Origin: Anaeramoeba flamelloides
Lineage: Eukaryota; Metamonada; Anaeramoebidae
DNA length: 64,000 nucleotides
Direction: 5' to 3'
NCBI GenBank assembly: GCA_027625915.1
Contig: JANTQA010000042.1
Coordinates: forward strand, 1,562,001-1,626,000
Positions 49,201 through 61,630 of this stretch are shown here, piece by piece. Under the pieces are notes generated by a model. That model was not told the origin of the DNA, did not search any database, and worked only from the letters and a program-made list of their open reading frames with translations. Positions within the stretch are counted from its first letter, which is position 1; the number at the start of each line of letters is the position of its first letter. Position numbers and translations under genes: made by a program.

Positions 49201-52200
49201 GATCAATGCATTTTCCATTCCTTTGAAGTTTTTTATACCTTTAAAGAAAATTTAGAAAATTTTACCAAGGGTAAACCAATTATTGTCATTGGAGGGATCA
49301 CTTTAAATTCAAAGAAGAATAGAAAGATCACAGATCCAATGTTTTTATTATCAAAAAACTTAGAGAAATTTTCTGGGGTTTCTAATTTATTTCCAAATAG
49401 TGGGAATAACGATTTAAACAGTCATAAAAATTCAAATCAAAAATCAAATAATAAAACACTCAATTCTTTATCAAATTCTATTAATAGTATTAATTATAAA
49501 AATTCCAATTCGACCGATTCTGATGAATTTGAAAAGGTGACCAAATTTTTAAAAAATTTATTTCCTACTAAAATAAATATCCAAAGGCCAAATGATGTTA
49601 TGGATTATGAAAAATGGAAAAAACGAACAGACGAAGATAAAATGTTAATGAAAATCGACAAAAATTATTCTTTATTATTAGAAACAGCGAAAAAATTCCA
49701 AATAAATGTTGGAAAATTTAGAAAGCAATATCTTTCCCTCACAGAATATTCGCCAGAAGATATGTCAGAAATACTTGGCTTTGCTTGGACTAGACATATA
49801 ATGAAATCTGAGGAATTTAATAATCAATTTAAGCTGAATAAAAATAATAAATCCACCATGAATGACGGGAACGAGAACGAGAACAATAAAGATAAATCTA
49901 ACATTACCATTGAAAGCGAAGGTGAACATGACAGTAGCAGTAGCAGCAGCAGCAAAAGTAAAAGTAAAAGTGAAAGTGAAAGTGATGGTAATGGTAATAA
50001 CAAAGATAATACAAAAACAAATTTTAAAAAAATTAAATTATTAGAGCCAACAATTACCGAAAAGGATATTCGTTATGGAGTATTACACCATAAAGAAAAT
50101 CAAAAAATTGGTCAAAAAACTGAAGATTCACTCGAAGTGGAAACTGAAAATGAATATGAAGACAGATTATTATCAGAAGTAATACCTCCAAATAGAGTAA
50201 ATGTCACCTTCCACGAAATCGGAGCTTTAGAAAATGTTAAAAAAGTTCTTCACGAATTTGTTATTCTCCCCTTAAAAAGACCAGAATTATTTCAAAGGGG
50301 TAATTTATTAAAACCTTGCAAAGGAATTCTATTATTTGGTCCACCAGGTTTGCTTTTTTATTTTTTTTTATTATTTTTCATTTTTGTTTTTTTATTTCTC
50401 AAAAAAAAATATTGTTTTTTTGATTTTTTTATTTCACTTTCAAATTATTTTTTTGAAGGGAAAAAAACATTCACTCAAGTCAAATTATACATTTTTATTG
50501 TAGATTCTAATTTATTATTCAAAAACAATCATTATAAATTATTCGATAAATAATTCTTGAAAAATATTCACATCAAATTCATTGAATATGGGTTTTATTT
50601 AATATAAACTCTTTTCCAATAATTTTAGAAAACTAAATTAAGTTTCAAATACTTCTAATGACTATGCTGATTTTGGACACTCTTTGAATTAGAAGTCACA
50701 AATTTAGTCACGAATTTTGTCACGAAAGAAGTCACAAATTCCGTCACTTCAAAATTCTCTCTTTACAGATTAAATGATTCTCTTCTTTTATAACATTAAA
50801 CCCTGAACAACAAATTCTTTTCCAATAATTACAACACACCAAAAATGAAAAAAAAAAAAACATTTTTGTATTATTATTATTATTATTTATGAGATGAGTG
50901 ATTAATTCCTCTTACTTGCCCGAATCTACTAAATAATAAAAAAAAAAAAAACACTATTTTTTTAATCATATTCGTCAAATAAAAAATATTTTATCTTGAA
51001 TATACTGATCTCTTTTTGATACAATAGTAACTTAATTTTTATTTGAAAAAAAATTTTTTTTTGGAATAAAATTTCTCTTATTATTACTCAGCTAAAATTA
51101 TTGCAAAATAGATTACTCCAACAAAATGAATCATTGAATAGGCATTCCATACAAGATGTTTTGAAAAATTTTTTTCTGAGCGATCTAAAACATAAAATAC
51201 TTTTAAAAGAACAATAAAATTTAATAAACAAAATCAATTTGAATTTTGATTTTGATTGTCCTTTTCAAGATGAATATTTCTTATTGATCAAATTGAATTA
51301 TCATTATTTAGAAAAGTAGAACAAATTTTGATAATTTGAATATCTGAAAGATATATATATATATATATTTTAAAAAATACAATTTTAATTATAATTTCAA
51401 AACAATATAATCAATTTTACTTTTAAACACAAAGAAAAAAAAAAATTGACACAAAATTCAAATAAAAAGAAAAAAAAAAACCGATATTAAATTTTTATTT
51501 CTTAAGAGAGAAAATAAGACAAAAGACATTAGATTTTTTAAAAAAAAAATAATTGGGGAATAATCCATATATTTTTAATCATATTTTTTAGTTTTTATTT
51601 TATGTCATTAATAAAAAGACAATTTATTCATTTTTTTTTTTCTAATTTCTTGTTATGGAATAAAAATTACATGAAATCCCCCATGAATTATGGTTTATTT
51701 ATATTTAATGGGATGTTGAGATTTCCTTATTATTTTATTATTATTTCTTTTACTAAAAAAGAATTTTATTTAATTTGAAATAATATAAAAATTATTCACA
51801 ATTGAAACTGCAATACTTTATTTAGAGAATTTGTTAATATCTTTTGCAATTCACGATAAAGTTTCAACAATTGCCATTATTTCATAAAATTGCGATAATT
51901 GATAAAATGGTGATATCGAAGAAAACCGCAATAATTGTCAAAATATCGTGATAAAAAAATTAATCGCTATCTAATAGTAAATGATTTTTAAGCTAATTCA
52001 ACGATATTTTTAAAAATAAAAATTTTATTTGATCCAAAAATGCATGTGCAAAAAGTGATGTCTTAATATTTTAACTTTTTTTTTTTACTAAATTTGTCAT
52101 TTTCCCAAAAACTATGAAACTTTTCCTATGCTCCCCGACGGGAGAGGTTTCATAGTTTTTGGGAAAATGACAAATTTATTAAAAAAAACTTTAAAATATT

Positions 52201-55200
52201 AAGACACCACTTTTTGCGCATGTGAATAGATCTTGAAAAAAAATTAATTTAATCAAGGATCAGATCAAGAGTTTTATTGTATTTTCTTTTGATTTGGCTG
52301 ACAAACCTATCATTCTTTTAGATCAACAACAAACATGATAAAAAAAGGCGAATCATAATTATCTCAGTCTATTGTCGTATTAGAAATTGCTATAAATAAA
52401 AAAGATTTCTAAAACTAACAACCCTTCAAGTGTTCTTTAAAGAATGTGTTCACCATCTAAAAATTTTTCTTTATTCAAGTTTAAAGGAGAGATATATTTA
52501 ACTATTCAATACCTTTCTCTCTCAACAACTTATTTACACTATCACCAATTATTAAGATTATTTGGAAATCTTGTTTTATTCTTTTTATTTTTCTTCTTTT
52601 CTTAGAGTAACTTTGAATTACACATAATACTCAACTAGAGTTCAAAGGTTTTTTTTTTTAATCTATCACTAATAAAAATCAAATTACTCTTTCTTCTTTT
52701 TTGATTATTTAACTTGTGAAATTAATATCTCCATTAAAAAAAAAAACGAATCTATTATAGACTCAAGTGACTTTTTTAGAATGGGTTATTATTAGTTTGA
52801 TCGTAATATTCTGTTTGAGATTTTACTTTTGTAAAAAAATAAAAAGGAAAAGAAAAATTTTTTTTTGAACACCAAAAAATCACATTCCATTTAATAAATC
52901 TTTTCTGTCTCACATACCTTTCAAATATTTGGAGACATTTTACAATCCTTTTAAACATTTTCTAACCTTTTTAAAAGTGAAAAGCGTTGTAAAAGTCTCA
53001 AGGTTTTGTAAAAGTCAAAAATTTTAGTTAAAAAAAATAATTTTCATTTTTTCGTTATTTTGTAGTTTTCGAGATTTTATTGATTTTTTTTGCGATTTAT
53101 AAGATTACAGTGATTTTATGATTTTTTGCAATAAAGTTGAATTAATCACGGTTTTATCATAAACTCCACGTATTTATTGTTAATCTTGTAATAATTCGTT
53201 TTATCATAAAAATCTCTATAATTTATTGATATTTTTTGTTTATCTTTTTTCAATCATGATCAATTACGCTATTTTCTCCTTTATTTTTAAAGTTTTTTTT
53301 ATTTATTTTCTTGAAAAAATAAATAAATAATCAAACAGAAAAAAAGGATCAGATTCAACTCTAATGTGTATGACATTAGGGAAATAACTCTTTCTTTGAA
53401 AAATCTCCAAATCAAAACTATTGTAAATATAGATTAATATAAACTGTTTTTTTTTTTTGTTGGAATTCTAAAGAAATATTAAATAAATCTTAATACTTTA
53501 ATTTTTTCAATAATTTTGGTTTTATTATGACAAAAACTGTATAAGAATTATTTAATTTTCAATTTTGGATTCTTATTTGGATCATTATGTTTGTATAAAG
53601 AATTCATTTTGTTAAAAAAAAATTGTGTAATATGTTTATAACTATTCATTTAAATTTAATTGTCTTTTTCAAGAACTGTTAATTCAAGATCATAATTTTT
53701 GAAACTTTAGCAGGATTTTGTAAAAATAATAAACCTGGATTTTTCAAAAACAATAAACAATTTTTTCAAGTATTAAATTTTTTTAAATTCTTTTTAAAAA
53801 AGTCTGATTATTATTTTTTTATTATTATTTAAGGGAGGAGTTGTTAGTTCTTCTTATTTGTAGTTCGTTAATATTATTATTTTTGTTTTGATTAGAAAAA
53901 CAATTGATTTTCAAAACAAAAGCAACAATTAAAAAAAGTTTTTCATTGGCTCTTCTTGAGTTTTCTGTTTATTTGTGAAGTGTTCTAGGTTTTTTTTACT
54001 TTTTGAAATAAACACAAAATTTTAATAAATTTTCTGTTTATTTCAAAAAGTAAAAAAAACCTAGGACACTTTTTTGTTAGTTTGTCCAAATTTAAAACAA
54101 TTGAGTAAAATCTTTGATTTTTCTCTATTCTTTTGGATTATGGAAAAGCGTCGTTAGTTTTTTTTTAATATAAGAAATACAAAGAAAATTTCTTAAATTA
54201 AAAAAAAAACATAAGGCTCTTGACGGCACTTCCCTAATTCCCAAAATTTTTATTTAGAAATTGTTTTAAATACTCGATAATTCGTCTATTATTCACTAAG
54301 AATTATACATATATCAATTTTTTTTCTAATAAGATCAATAATATTAATATTTTTTTAAATATTTTAATATATTAGATACATGTTAATATTTTTTAATTTC
54401 AGATATCAGAATTTTGCGATTATGTTCGTAGTCTGGACAATTCCATCGAAAAAAAAAATATACTGATTATAAAAATTTTTAATAATGCAATTGAAAGCAG
54501 TTCTATGAATGCTTATTAACCCTTTTACAACCACTTTTGAAAACTTTTTTTTTCAAATGGCTAATTTTGTCAAGATATATTAATAAATCCGAAAATATAT
54601 TTTTCACCAAATTATTAATAAATATTTCTTATTAAAATTATTAATATGATTATTTCACAACGATTTATAAATAGGTACTGGTAAAACAATGCTAGCGAAA
54701 GCCATTGCAACCGAAAGCGGAGCACATTTTTTAAACATCTCAATGGCAACGATTAGCTCAAAATGGTTTGGGGAAGGAGAAAAAATTGCAAAGGCTGTTT
54801 TCACTTTAGCAAGTAAATTATCACCTACGATTATTTTCATTGATGAGGTGGATAGTTTATTAAATAGAAGGGGTAAATCTGGCGAACATGAGGCATCAAG
54901 AAAAATTAAAAATACATTTATGGAGCAATGGGACGGAATGAAAAGACGAGATGATGAAAGAGTAATTGTATTGGCCGCCACCAATAGACCCCATGATTTA
55001 GATGAAGCAGTATTAAGAAGATTTCCTCGAAGATTATTTGTCGGATTACCAAACTTGGAAGCGCGAGAAAAAATCTTACAAGTTATTTTGGCAAAGGAAG
55101 ATCTTGAAGAAAATTTTCCTTTTGATAAATTGGCTCAAATGACAAAAGGCTATTCAGGCTCTGATTTAAAAAATTTAGCAATAATGGCCGGATATTGTCC

Positions 55201-55756
55201 AATAAGAGATTACTTAGCCAAAGAGAATTTAGTACAAATTGAAAAAGATCATCAAAAAAAGCAATTAAAAAATAAAACATTGGATATTCAAAATACTGAA
55301 AAGGGAAAGCAAATGGAAATGGATATTGAAAAAACAAATACAGACACAAATAATAATATTAACAAACAGGCGAATAATAACAATATCGTTACAAATGCAA
55401 CAAACAATAAAGAAAACACAAATACTGAAAAGGGAAAAATTGATAATTTGGAAAATAATGATAATAATCAAAATATCAAAACAAATTCAAAAAATGATAG
55501 AATAATATTAAAAATTAATTCAAAAGAGGCAAACAAAAATTCTTATTTAAATCAATCATTTAGAAAAAAATTGCTGGGAAGAAGAGGCAATGTCAAACTC
55601 CGAAAATTAAATCTTGAAGATTTTATTTATGCAAAACAAAGCATCAAGATTTCTGTTTCTTCGGAATCAACAGTTTCAAAAGAATTGAAAGATTGGAATA
55701 AAATGTATGGTGAAGGAAGAATGAACGAAAAAGAGCAAATTGGCTATTATAATTAA
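46261..55756 (+). CDS. FHA-domain AAA+ ATPase, plant FHA-AAA type (two exons)
   Basis: Exons 46261-50347 and 54675-55756, about 1,722 residues. N-terminus is charged: an Asp/Glu block (about 117-150), NENENE repeats, then an RGRGR/KGK basic tract (about 335-380). FHA phosphothreonine-binding domain at about 483-587 (PFSIGSASRCQYQI, GSVFLNGKWIKKGHKIVIKS). A region recalling the plant family follows (RVRFVGP, GKVMITF, GVEFDKPIEDGGNDLGD, HGYF), then IPPNRVNVTFHEIGALENVK leading into the AAA core: Walker A GPPGTGKT at about 1361, Walker B IIFIDEVDS, sensor VIVLAATNRP, arginine-finger segment RRFPRRLFVGLP. The C-terminus ELKDWNKMYGEG matches the plant proteins' ELQQWNELYGEG. The nearest remembered relatives are Arabidopsis FHA-AAA proteins and, for the core, Msp1/katanin-group ATPases. 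It probably remodels protein complexes; localisation is unknown. Confidence 0.92.
46610..46710 (+). repeat. GAC/GAT trinucleotide tract encoding poly-Asp
   Basis: Imperfect GAY/GAR repeats encode an acidic stretch in the FHA-AAA protein. Mixed codon use (GAC, GAT, GAA, GAG) suggests selection for acidity rather than recent slippage alone. Confidence 0.8.
50692..50752 (+). repeat. GTCAC(A/G)AA short tandem motif
   Basis: Five GTCAC occurrences spaced 10-19 bp apart (GTCACAAATTTA, GTCACGAATTTT, GTCACGAAAGAA, GTCACAAATTCC, GTCACTTC). Its role is unknown; it could be a decayed minisatellite. Confidence 0.6.
52043..52222. mobile_element. 180-bp hairpin (MITE-like) with GC-rich loop
   Basis: Arms of about 75 bp pair from CATGTGCAAAAAGTGATGTC and its outer partner ACTTTTTGCGCATG to the inner CCCAAAAACTATGAAAC and GTTTCATAGTTTTTGGG. 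The loop includes CTATGCTCCCCGACGGGAGA, far richer in GC than the neighbourhood and itself partly self-complementary (CTCCC/GGGAG). No clear target-site duplication was seen. Confidence 0.75.
53945..54240. repeat. Family F hairpin composite
   Basis: The first hairpin (about 53968-54074) pairs AAGTGTTCTAGG, TTTTTTTTACTTTTTGAAA and TAAACA with the complementary arm ending CCTAGGACACTT. A GAGTAAAATC / GATTTTTCTC module follows, then GACGGCACTTCCC. Both modules recur near 14620-15170 and the second near 28700. Confidence 0.65.
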
Positions 55757-57368
55757 TGTAAAATTTTTCTAGTTACCATTTAATTCAATTATATAAAATA
55801 TATAATTTACCAAAGTATCTTGACAATAATGATGAAATTTTCATTATTTTAGATATTTCATAATAATCAAAAATATTTTTTTTTTTTTTATTTTTTTTAT
55901 TTTTTTTTCATCAACAAAAAGTTATTATAATATTTTTCTTTTAAAATGTAATAAAATGAAAGTTAAATATAAAGATACAAAATAATTAATACTTGATAGA
56001 GTTTATTTTTTTGTATGGGAAAAAAAGTATTTTTACAGATCTTGTTATGAAAAAAAGTTTTTTCATATCCTGAAAACTTCTTCGAAACACTCAACCCCAT
56101 TTCACTCAAATTGTTACAAGTAAGAAAATAAAAATTTACTAATTATTTAAAGAATAAACCAATAGAAGATTGTTTAGAAATAAAAGAAATAATAAACTTC
56201 AGATTAGTGTTAGATATTCATAAAAGGAAATATGTTAACAAACTATAAATTTTTGAACAATAGTAATATTAATAATAATTTTGATTCACTTATTCTGGAA
56301 TTTCTCATACAAAATTTCTCAATTTCTTGAGGAAATTAAAATTGTTGAAAATAAAATTCTTTTCAGAGTGAATGTTTCCAATTAACAAGAAATTATAAAA
56401 CCCACAATACTTCCGTTTAATTTGTATTTCCAAACATATTTTTTTTTTTTTTGAATTGGGTTATTTATTAAAACAGAAAGAAGAAAAAGAAAAGAAAAAA
56501 AGTAAAAAGTGATTAAAAAAAGGAAAAAATTACAAATTTTTAAATAATGATACTATCCCTGATATAAAAAATTGTTTTAAAACATCTCTAACATTTTTAT
56601 AACACAATTTTCTTTTATATGTCCCTACGACCCAAAAAACACAAAAAATTGAAAACTGATCAAATATCTTCCATTTATACAATTTAAAAAACTAAATGAT
56701 AAAATTAAAATAAATAAAATTTCAATTATACTTTTTCTTGAAAACATTTTTTACCAAAATCATTGAATTCACACTTGAAATTATGTATGTTTTTAGATAC
56801 ACTCTCTTATTTTAGCTTATTTACTAAAACAAATTCTAAATCATGGGAATTTTATTTCACAAAAGGGACTAATTTGGTCTTCAAATGTTTTTTTTAGTTT
56901 TAAATGGTAAATAAAAAAAAAAAAATTAAACTCAAAATACAAACTTTCTTGAAAACCATTTTAATTTAATATATTAGATTTTTCTATGAATTTCAAAATT
57001 TTCTCAACCCCAATTTTTCAAAAAAAAAAAATAAAAAAAGTGCACAGTAATTTCAAAAAATATTTTCGAAATTCTAAAGTTGAGATTGTTTTTATTTTTA
57101 AAAAAATTATACCAATGGTCAATTGAATTAAGTTATAAGGCTAAATTTCGAAAAATATTAATCAGAAAAAAATAGTACTTAATTTTATTAAGGGCATATT
57201 ATTTTTTTTTTAAATATTTTTTTAAAAAAATATTCTTATAACAGGTGTATAACATGTTAAAAATTTTATTACACATTTTATAACAAACATATAAGTTAGA
57301 AAAGTAGTTATTATCAGGTTTTTTTTAAAAAATTTGTTATTATAACACCTTTACAACACGTTTATAGC

Positions 57369-57407
<39 letters not shown>

Positions 57408-57998
57408 AATTATTAGGGTATGGGGAAGTTGGAAATTAATTTTGAGAAGAATATTGTATTAAACCACCTGAATTTGTTCAATTTCTTGTATAAAACTGCT
57501 TTCTTTGACTGAAAAAGAGTTTATTAATTTAATAAATTTTCGTATATTTTTTTTGTTTTATATTTTTCAATAAATAATAATTTCGGAATTCAATTTTTTT
57601 AGTACAATTACACTACTTATGGAAAATTTTTCAATATTTTCAATTTTATCAGTTTAAATTTAAATTTTCAACCAGTTAAAACTAATTATTGAAGTTGAAG
57701 ATTTTTTTTTTTTGAAATTTACAAGCCATATTCTCGGAAAAAAAAAGAAAGAAAACAATTTGTAGAATGAAAAGTTTATTGAATTGTTATTATTTGTTTT
57801 TTTTATATAAGATCTCTATCTGTTTTTTTTTTTTTTTCGATTGTTTTTTCAAAACCAATTTCATACGTAAAAATTTTTTTTTATAGCAAGATCACTAGTC
57901 ACTTGGTAAGAATGTGTTATTCTTAGGTTATTGAAACCTTGGAATTGATTATTGAGAAATCATATTGATATCTATTCAAATTCTATTCGATCTTTGAT

Positions 57999-58165
57999 CT
58001 TGATATTTGATTAATAAATGGGGAAAATTTTCATTTCATTTTCATTTCCTTTTTCAAATAGAGACCACAAATACCAACAAACTTGGTTTGGTTACTTGAT
58101 TTCTACAAGAAAAGTATGGAAAATGAAGTGAAAATTGTTTGTTATTTATTATTCAAATACCAGTA
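57999..58165. mobile_element. Foldback element family A
   Basis: The right arm GGAAAATGAAGTGAAAATTG, then ATTATTCAAATACCAGTAG, is nearly identical to 41341-41387. The left arm TTGATATTTGATTAATAAAT then GGGGAAAATTTTCATTTC is more diverged. Confidence 0.65.
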
Positions 58166-58598
58166 GAAGTTCATTTCGAACATTGTTGTTTTTCTCAATA
58201 GGGTACTCAAGAATTTGAGTTTTTGAATTTTTAAGAAAATCAATTGAGTAATTAATTTTCTTTCAGACATATATCAATATAATTTGAGTTTATTATTCTG
58301 ATTATTTCTTATTTGTTCTTCAAAATTCAATTATATGAAATATTTGAGATTTGAAAAAAATGTTGGGCAACTTTAATTGAAACAGAGTTTTGTTCAAAGT
58401 TTGAAAATCAAGATCTATAAATTAATATCAATGATCTTGTGACTAAAAAAAAGCATTTAATAAATCTAAAGCCTGAAAATAGTATTTCTAATTTTAAGTA
58501 TTGTAGAAATTAAGTTATTTAATTCGAAAAAAAACAATTTTGTCGATTAAATATAGTATATTTTTTCTATACTTAAAAAAGCTAAATTTGTCGTAAAA

Positions 58599-58671
58599 GC
58601 ATCTTTAGCTCAGTGGTAGTAGCATCTCACTTGTAATGAGAAGGTCGAAGGTTCGAGTCCTTCAAGGTGCA
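58599..58671 (+). tRNA. tRNA-Thr (anticodon TGT)
   Basis: 73 nt. Acceptor arm GCATCTT pairs with AAGGTGC (one G-T), and the A at 58671 is the discriminator. Box A reads TAGCTCAGTGG; the anticodon stem TCTCA/TGAGA closes loop CTTGTAA, giving anticodon TGT, which reads ACA threonine codons. T-arm GAAGG/CCTTC closes TTCGAGT, with box B GGTTCGAGTCC. There is no intron and CCA is not encoded, as usual in eukaryotes. The D-stem is only three clear pairs (GCT/AGC). TFIIIC, whose largest subunit is encoded at 15840-32505, binds the B box of such genes. Confidence 0.95.
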
Positions 58672-58677
58672 AACCTC

Positions 58678-58684
58678 TTTTTTT
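58678..58684 (+). terminator. Pol III T-run terminator of tRNA-Thr
   Basis: Seven T residues beginning six bases after the discriminator base, the usual signal for RNA polymerase III release. Confidence 0.85.
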
Positions 58685-59769
58685 ATATTTTTTTAAATAC
58701 AACAACACTTGATTGTTCTTAATAACCAACAAAGATAAGTGTTGTTTGAATACTTTTAATTTTTTTCTGAATGTGAAGAAAGAATAAAGTTCTAACAAAT
58801 AAAAAAATTAAATTTTTTTTTTTCTTCGCATTTCAAGTAACAATTCCGATTCAAACCTAAACCAAGAAAATCGTAATTGTTACCAATTTCAAAATGAAAT
58901 TCTTTTTGTAACAATAAAAAAAAGAAGGAAAGGAATAAAAATTAGTCTTAATCAAACAAAACAATGTTTACAAAAAACTTAATTACATGATCGACTAATA
59001 AAAACCTTGAACAAAGCCAAGTTTTGAAAAAGAAAAGAATTTCAGATTGTTTTTTTGATTGAAGTTTTTTGGTAATGGTGTTAGACTATTTGAATTGCTA
59101 AGGCAGCCTTTCAATAGAAAGGGTATTCTTTTTTCAATTTTTGGATCGATTTTGGTTTAAAAAACTTTTTACATACAATATCATACCCAGCAAAAGCTGC
59201 AAGCAAGAAGATCTCTAACCACTAAATCTTGTTTGTTTAACAATCAAACATCCCTACTTATAAATTGGAATGGCTGAGGTCTTTAAAATAAGGAAGATTC
59301 ACACGACAATAGGCACCCAACATGTGACTCACACCTTTTTCAGGGAGCTAATCTTTTAGACTGTAATTTTTTCTTTTTTTTTGATTTTTGTAGTTAATTG
59401 ATCTTTTGAACAAGAAAATTGGTTGCGGATTTAGAAAACCGCTATAACGAAAACAAACCATTTTTCGTGTCTTAAAAGTTTATGGATCAAGTACCTGAGC
59501 AAATTATTTAACGACATTCTGTAAAAAAATAAATTGTTCTCAACAATCTTAAACTACAAAAACAGCAGTTTATGAACACTTTTTCTGAGTAACTTTTTTT
59601 TTAGTACTTATTATGTTAGACAACCTGATATTTTTGACTTTAAGGGAGTAGCCACAGTCAAGGAAAATTTTTCACTTTTTTGCAATTTTTTAAGATCAGA
59701 AAATAATATTTTTTACTTGTGTAGTAACCCATTGATTTTTATTATTTAAAGTAAACTATCTTTCAAAAT

Positions 59770-60268
59770 CATTGGCACATTAAAAATCAAATTTTGAAGA
59801 AAAATATTTTTAATAATTGAAGTTATCTATTAGAATATAAAAATTTCCATTTTAATATTCAATACTATACCTAAGAGATATTTCTTTTTTGTCTAAAAAG
59901 AAACAAAAAAAAAAAATAAAAAAAACTGTTACAAAAAAATTGGGACATTTATTTTGAAAGAAGCATTACATAAAAAATAGAAAATTTAAAAAATTAAAAA
60001 ACCCATTTATCGATTATCCTTCCATTTGAATAACTAAATCTAACCTCTTTTTCATATTTGAAACGAATTTTTACATTAATTCATCTGCTACTTCTTTCCA
60101 ATTTTTCATTTTCATTTTCTATTTTGACAAAACACTGTTGAAAAAATAAAAAAGAGAAAAAATGATTTATTTGCAAACTTTTTATTGTGAGAAGAAAAAC
60201 TTCAAAATGATACAAAAGCAATTCACAATTGAAATGTAACATGGGCCATTTTTATTATGAAATTTAAT
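59770..60268 (-). mobile_element. Family H element with Tc1-like transposase remnant, copy 2
   Basis: About 500 bp collinear with 33070-33566 from TTTCAAAATCATTGGCACAT to ATGGGCCATTTTTATTATGA, including the internal GGGACATTTATTTTGAAAG end. The minus strand shows KNWKEVADELM and MKKRLDLVIQMEG, interrupted by stops. It is not surrounded by the outer Tc1/mariner ends seen at 32991 and 33980, confirming the inner element as an independent unit. Confidence 0.7.
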
Positions 60269-61630
60269 TAACTTCATTGATTAGATTATTTTAAATTGTT
60301 TTTTTAAAGGCTCAAAGAAATTTTCACAATTGAGTGTTGTGTTGAATTGCTTAAAATAGTGTATCAAGTGTTGAATGACATATATTTTATCCTTATCTCA
60401 ACATTCTATTTTGGTATTTAATTTTTTAATTTTTTATTTATTCATCATTTTTGAAATTTTTTAATTCCTGAAAACAAAAAGCAATAAGAAAGATTTTTTT
60501 AGATCAGTGGTATCTGGGAATAATGGATTTCGTTTAAAAAGAACAACAGTATTACAATTGGGAGAATCACAAAAGGAAATACCAATGGGGTTATAATAGT
60601 TAAAAGGATACCAAAAAAAAATTATAAAGTCAAATTATTCCAAAACATTAATAATTTGGGATTTTAAATAGTTTGGATTTGGAGGAATTGGAGTAGTTAA
60701 TTTGATTATATTTTATCAAATTTTAAACCAAAAAAATAGCTATAAATTTTATTCTAAAAATCTAAAATTGTCTTCTCACAAAAAAAAAAGACTATTTGTA
60801 TATATAAAAAATAAATGTTGAACTAATTTTATCAAAATACTTCTCTTTTTTTTTATTGTTTAAGATTAATAAAAAACAAATATCAAATAATTTTTAAAAA
60901 AATTTTTTTATGAAATCTACGATACCATGCCACTAAAATAAAATACTCTTTTCTCATCCCTCTCAAATTTTTATCATGTCTTAAGATGCAGCTACCCCCT
61001 TAACCCATTTAGAAAATCTAACCCATACAAAAAAATTGGCTTATTGTAGAAATAAAAAAAAAAAACAAATCAACATGATGATAACAAGATATAAATAAGA
61101 AATAGGGTTCTTTTAATAAATTTTAAAAAAGATCCTTGAAGATATTCAAAGATTATATTTGTATTTTTTTGGCAAAATAATGAGAAAAAGATTCATATTT
61201 GAATTTTTATAAAAAAATCATTTAATCTCAAAAATATGTTAATATTTTATAAGTTTTAAAAAAAAACGATTTAATATTTTTGAACACTAAACATTAATCA
61301 AATATCTCACCTCAAAAACAAATTTAAATCTAAAATAAGTATGTACTCCTATCTTCGAATGCCCAAGTCTGAAAAAAAAACCTGAGTTAAATTTCCTTAG
61401 GGATGTAAAGGTTGTCAACATCGATTATTTACACCATTTTAGATATTAAAATTTGAAAAACTAAAAAAAACTTTTCAAAATTGATTAGAAATGAAAATTT
61501 AAAAAATTTATTAAACTCTTCTTATCGAAATCTAAGATAAAAAAATCTTTATTTGGCCGTAACAAAAATAGATTTTAATTTCCTTCATCAAATTCCCCAC
61601 TTTGTAACTTAGTTTAAATATAAACATCAT

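Larger units (their letters stand above)
50348..54674 (+). other. 4.3-kb intron splitting the Walker A motif of the FHA-AAA gene
   Basis: 4,327 nt, donor GTTTGC after GGTCCACCAG and acceptor ATAAATAG, phase 1. Joining gives GGT CCA CCA GGT ACT GGT AAA ACA, i.e. GPPGTGKT. Contents: GTCACAAAT tandem motif (50692-50752), (AT)n near 51355-51370, a 180-bp hairpin (52043-52222) and a family F composite (53945-54240). No gene was found inside. Confidence 0.9.

Noticed and set aside
50348-50553. Natural C-terminal end of the FHA-AAA protein at 50553
   Set aside because: The sequence after GPPG becomes Phe/Leu low complexity, while the conserved continuation TGKTMLAKA begins exactly after an acceptor at 54674.
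59150-59240. tRNA-like sequence on the minus strand (TTTAGTGGTTAGAGATC followed by CTTGCTTGCAGC)
   Set aside because: The box A resemblance is good, but the T-arm lacks GGTTCGAnTCC, the possible acceptor arms enclose only about 58 nt and no anticodon arm forms. At most an eroded tRNA relic.
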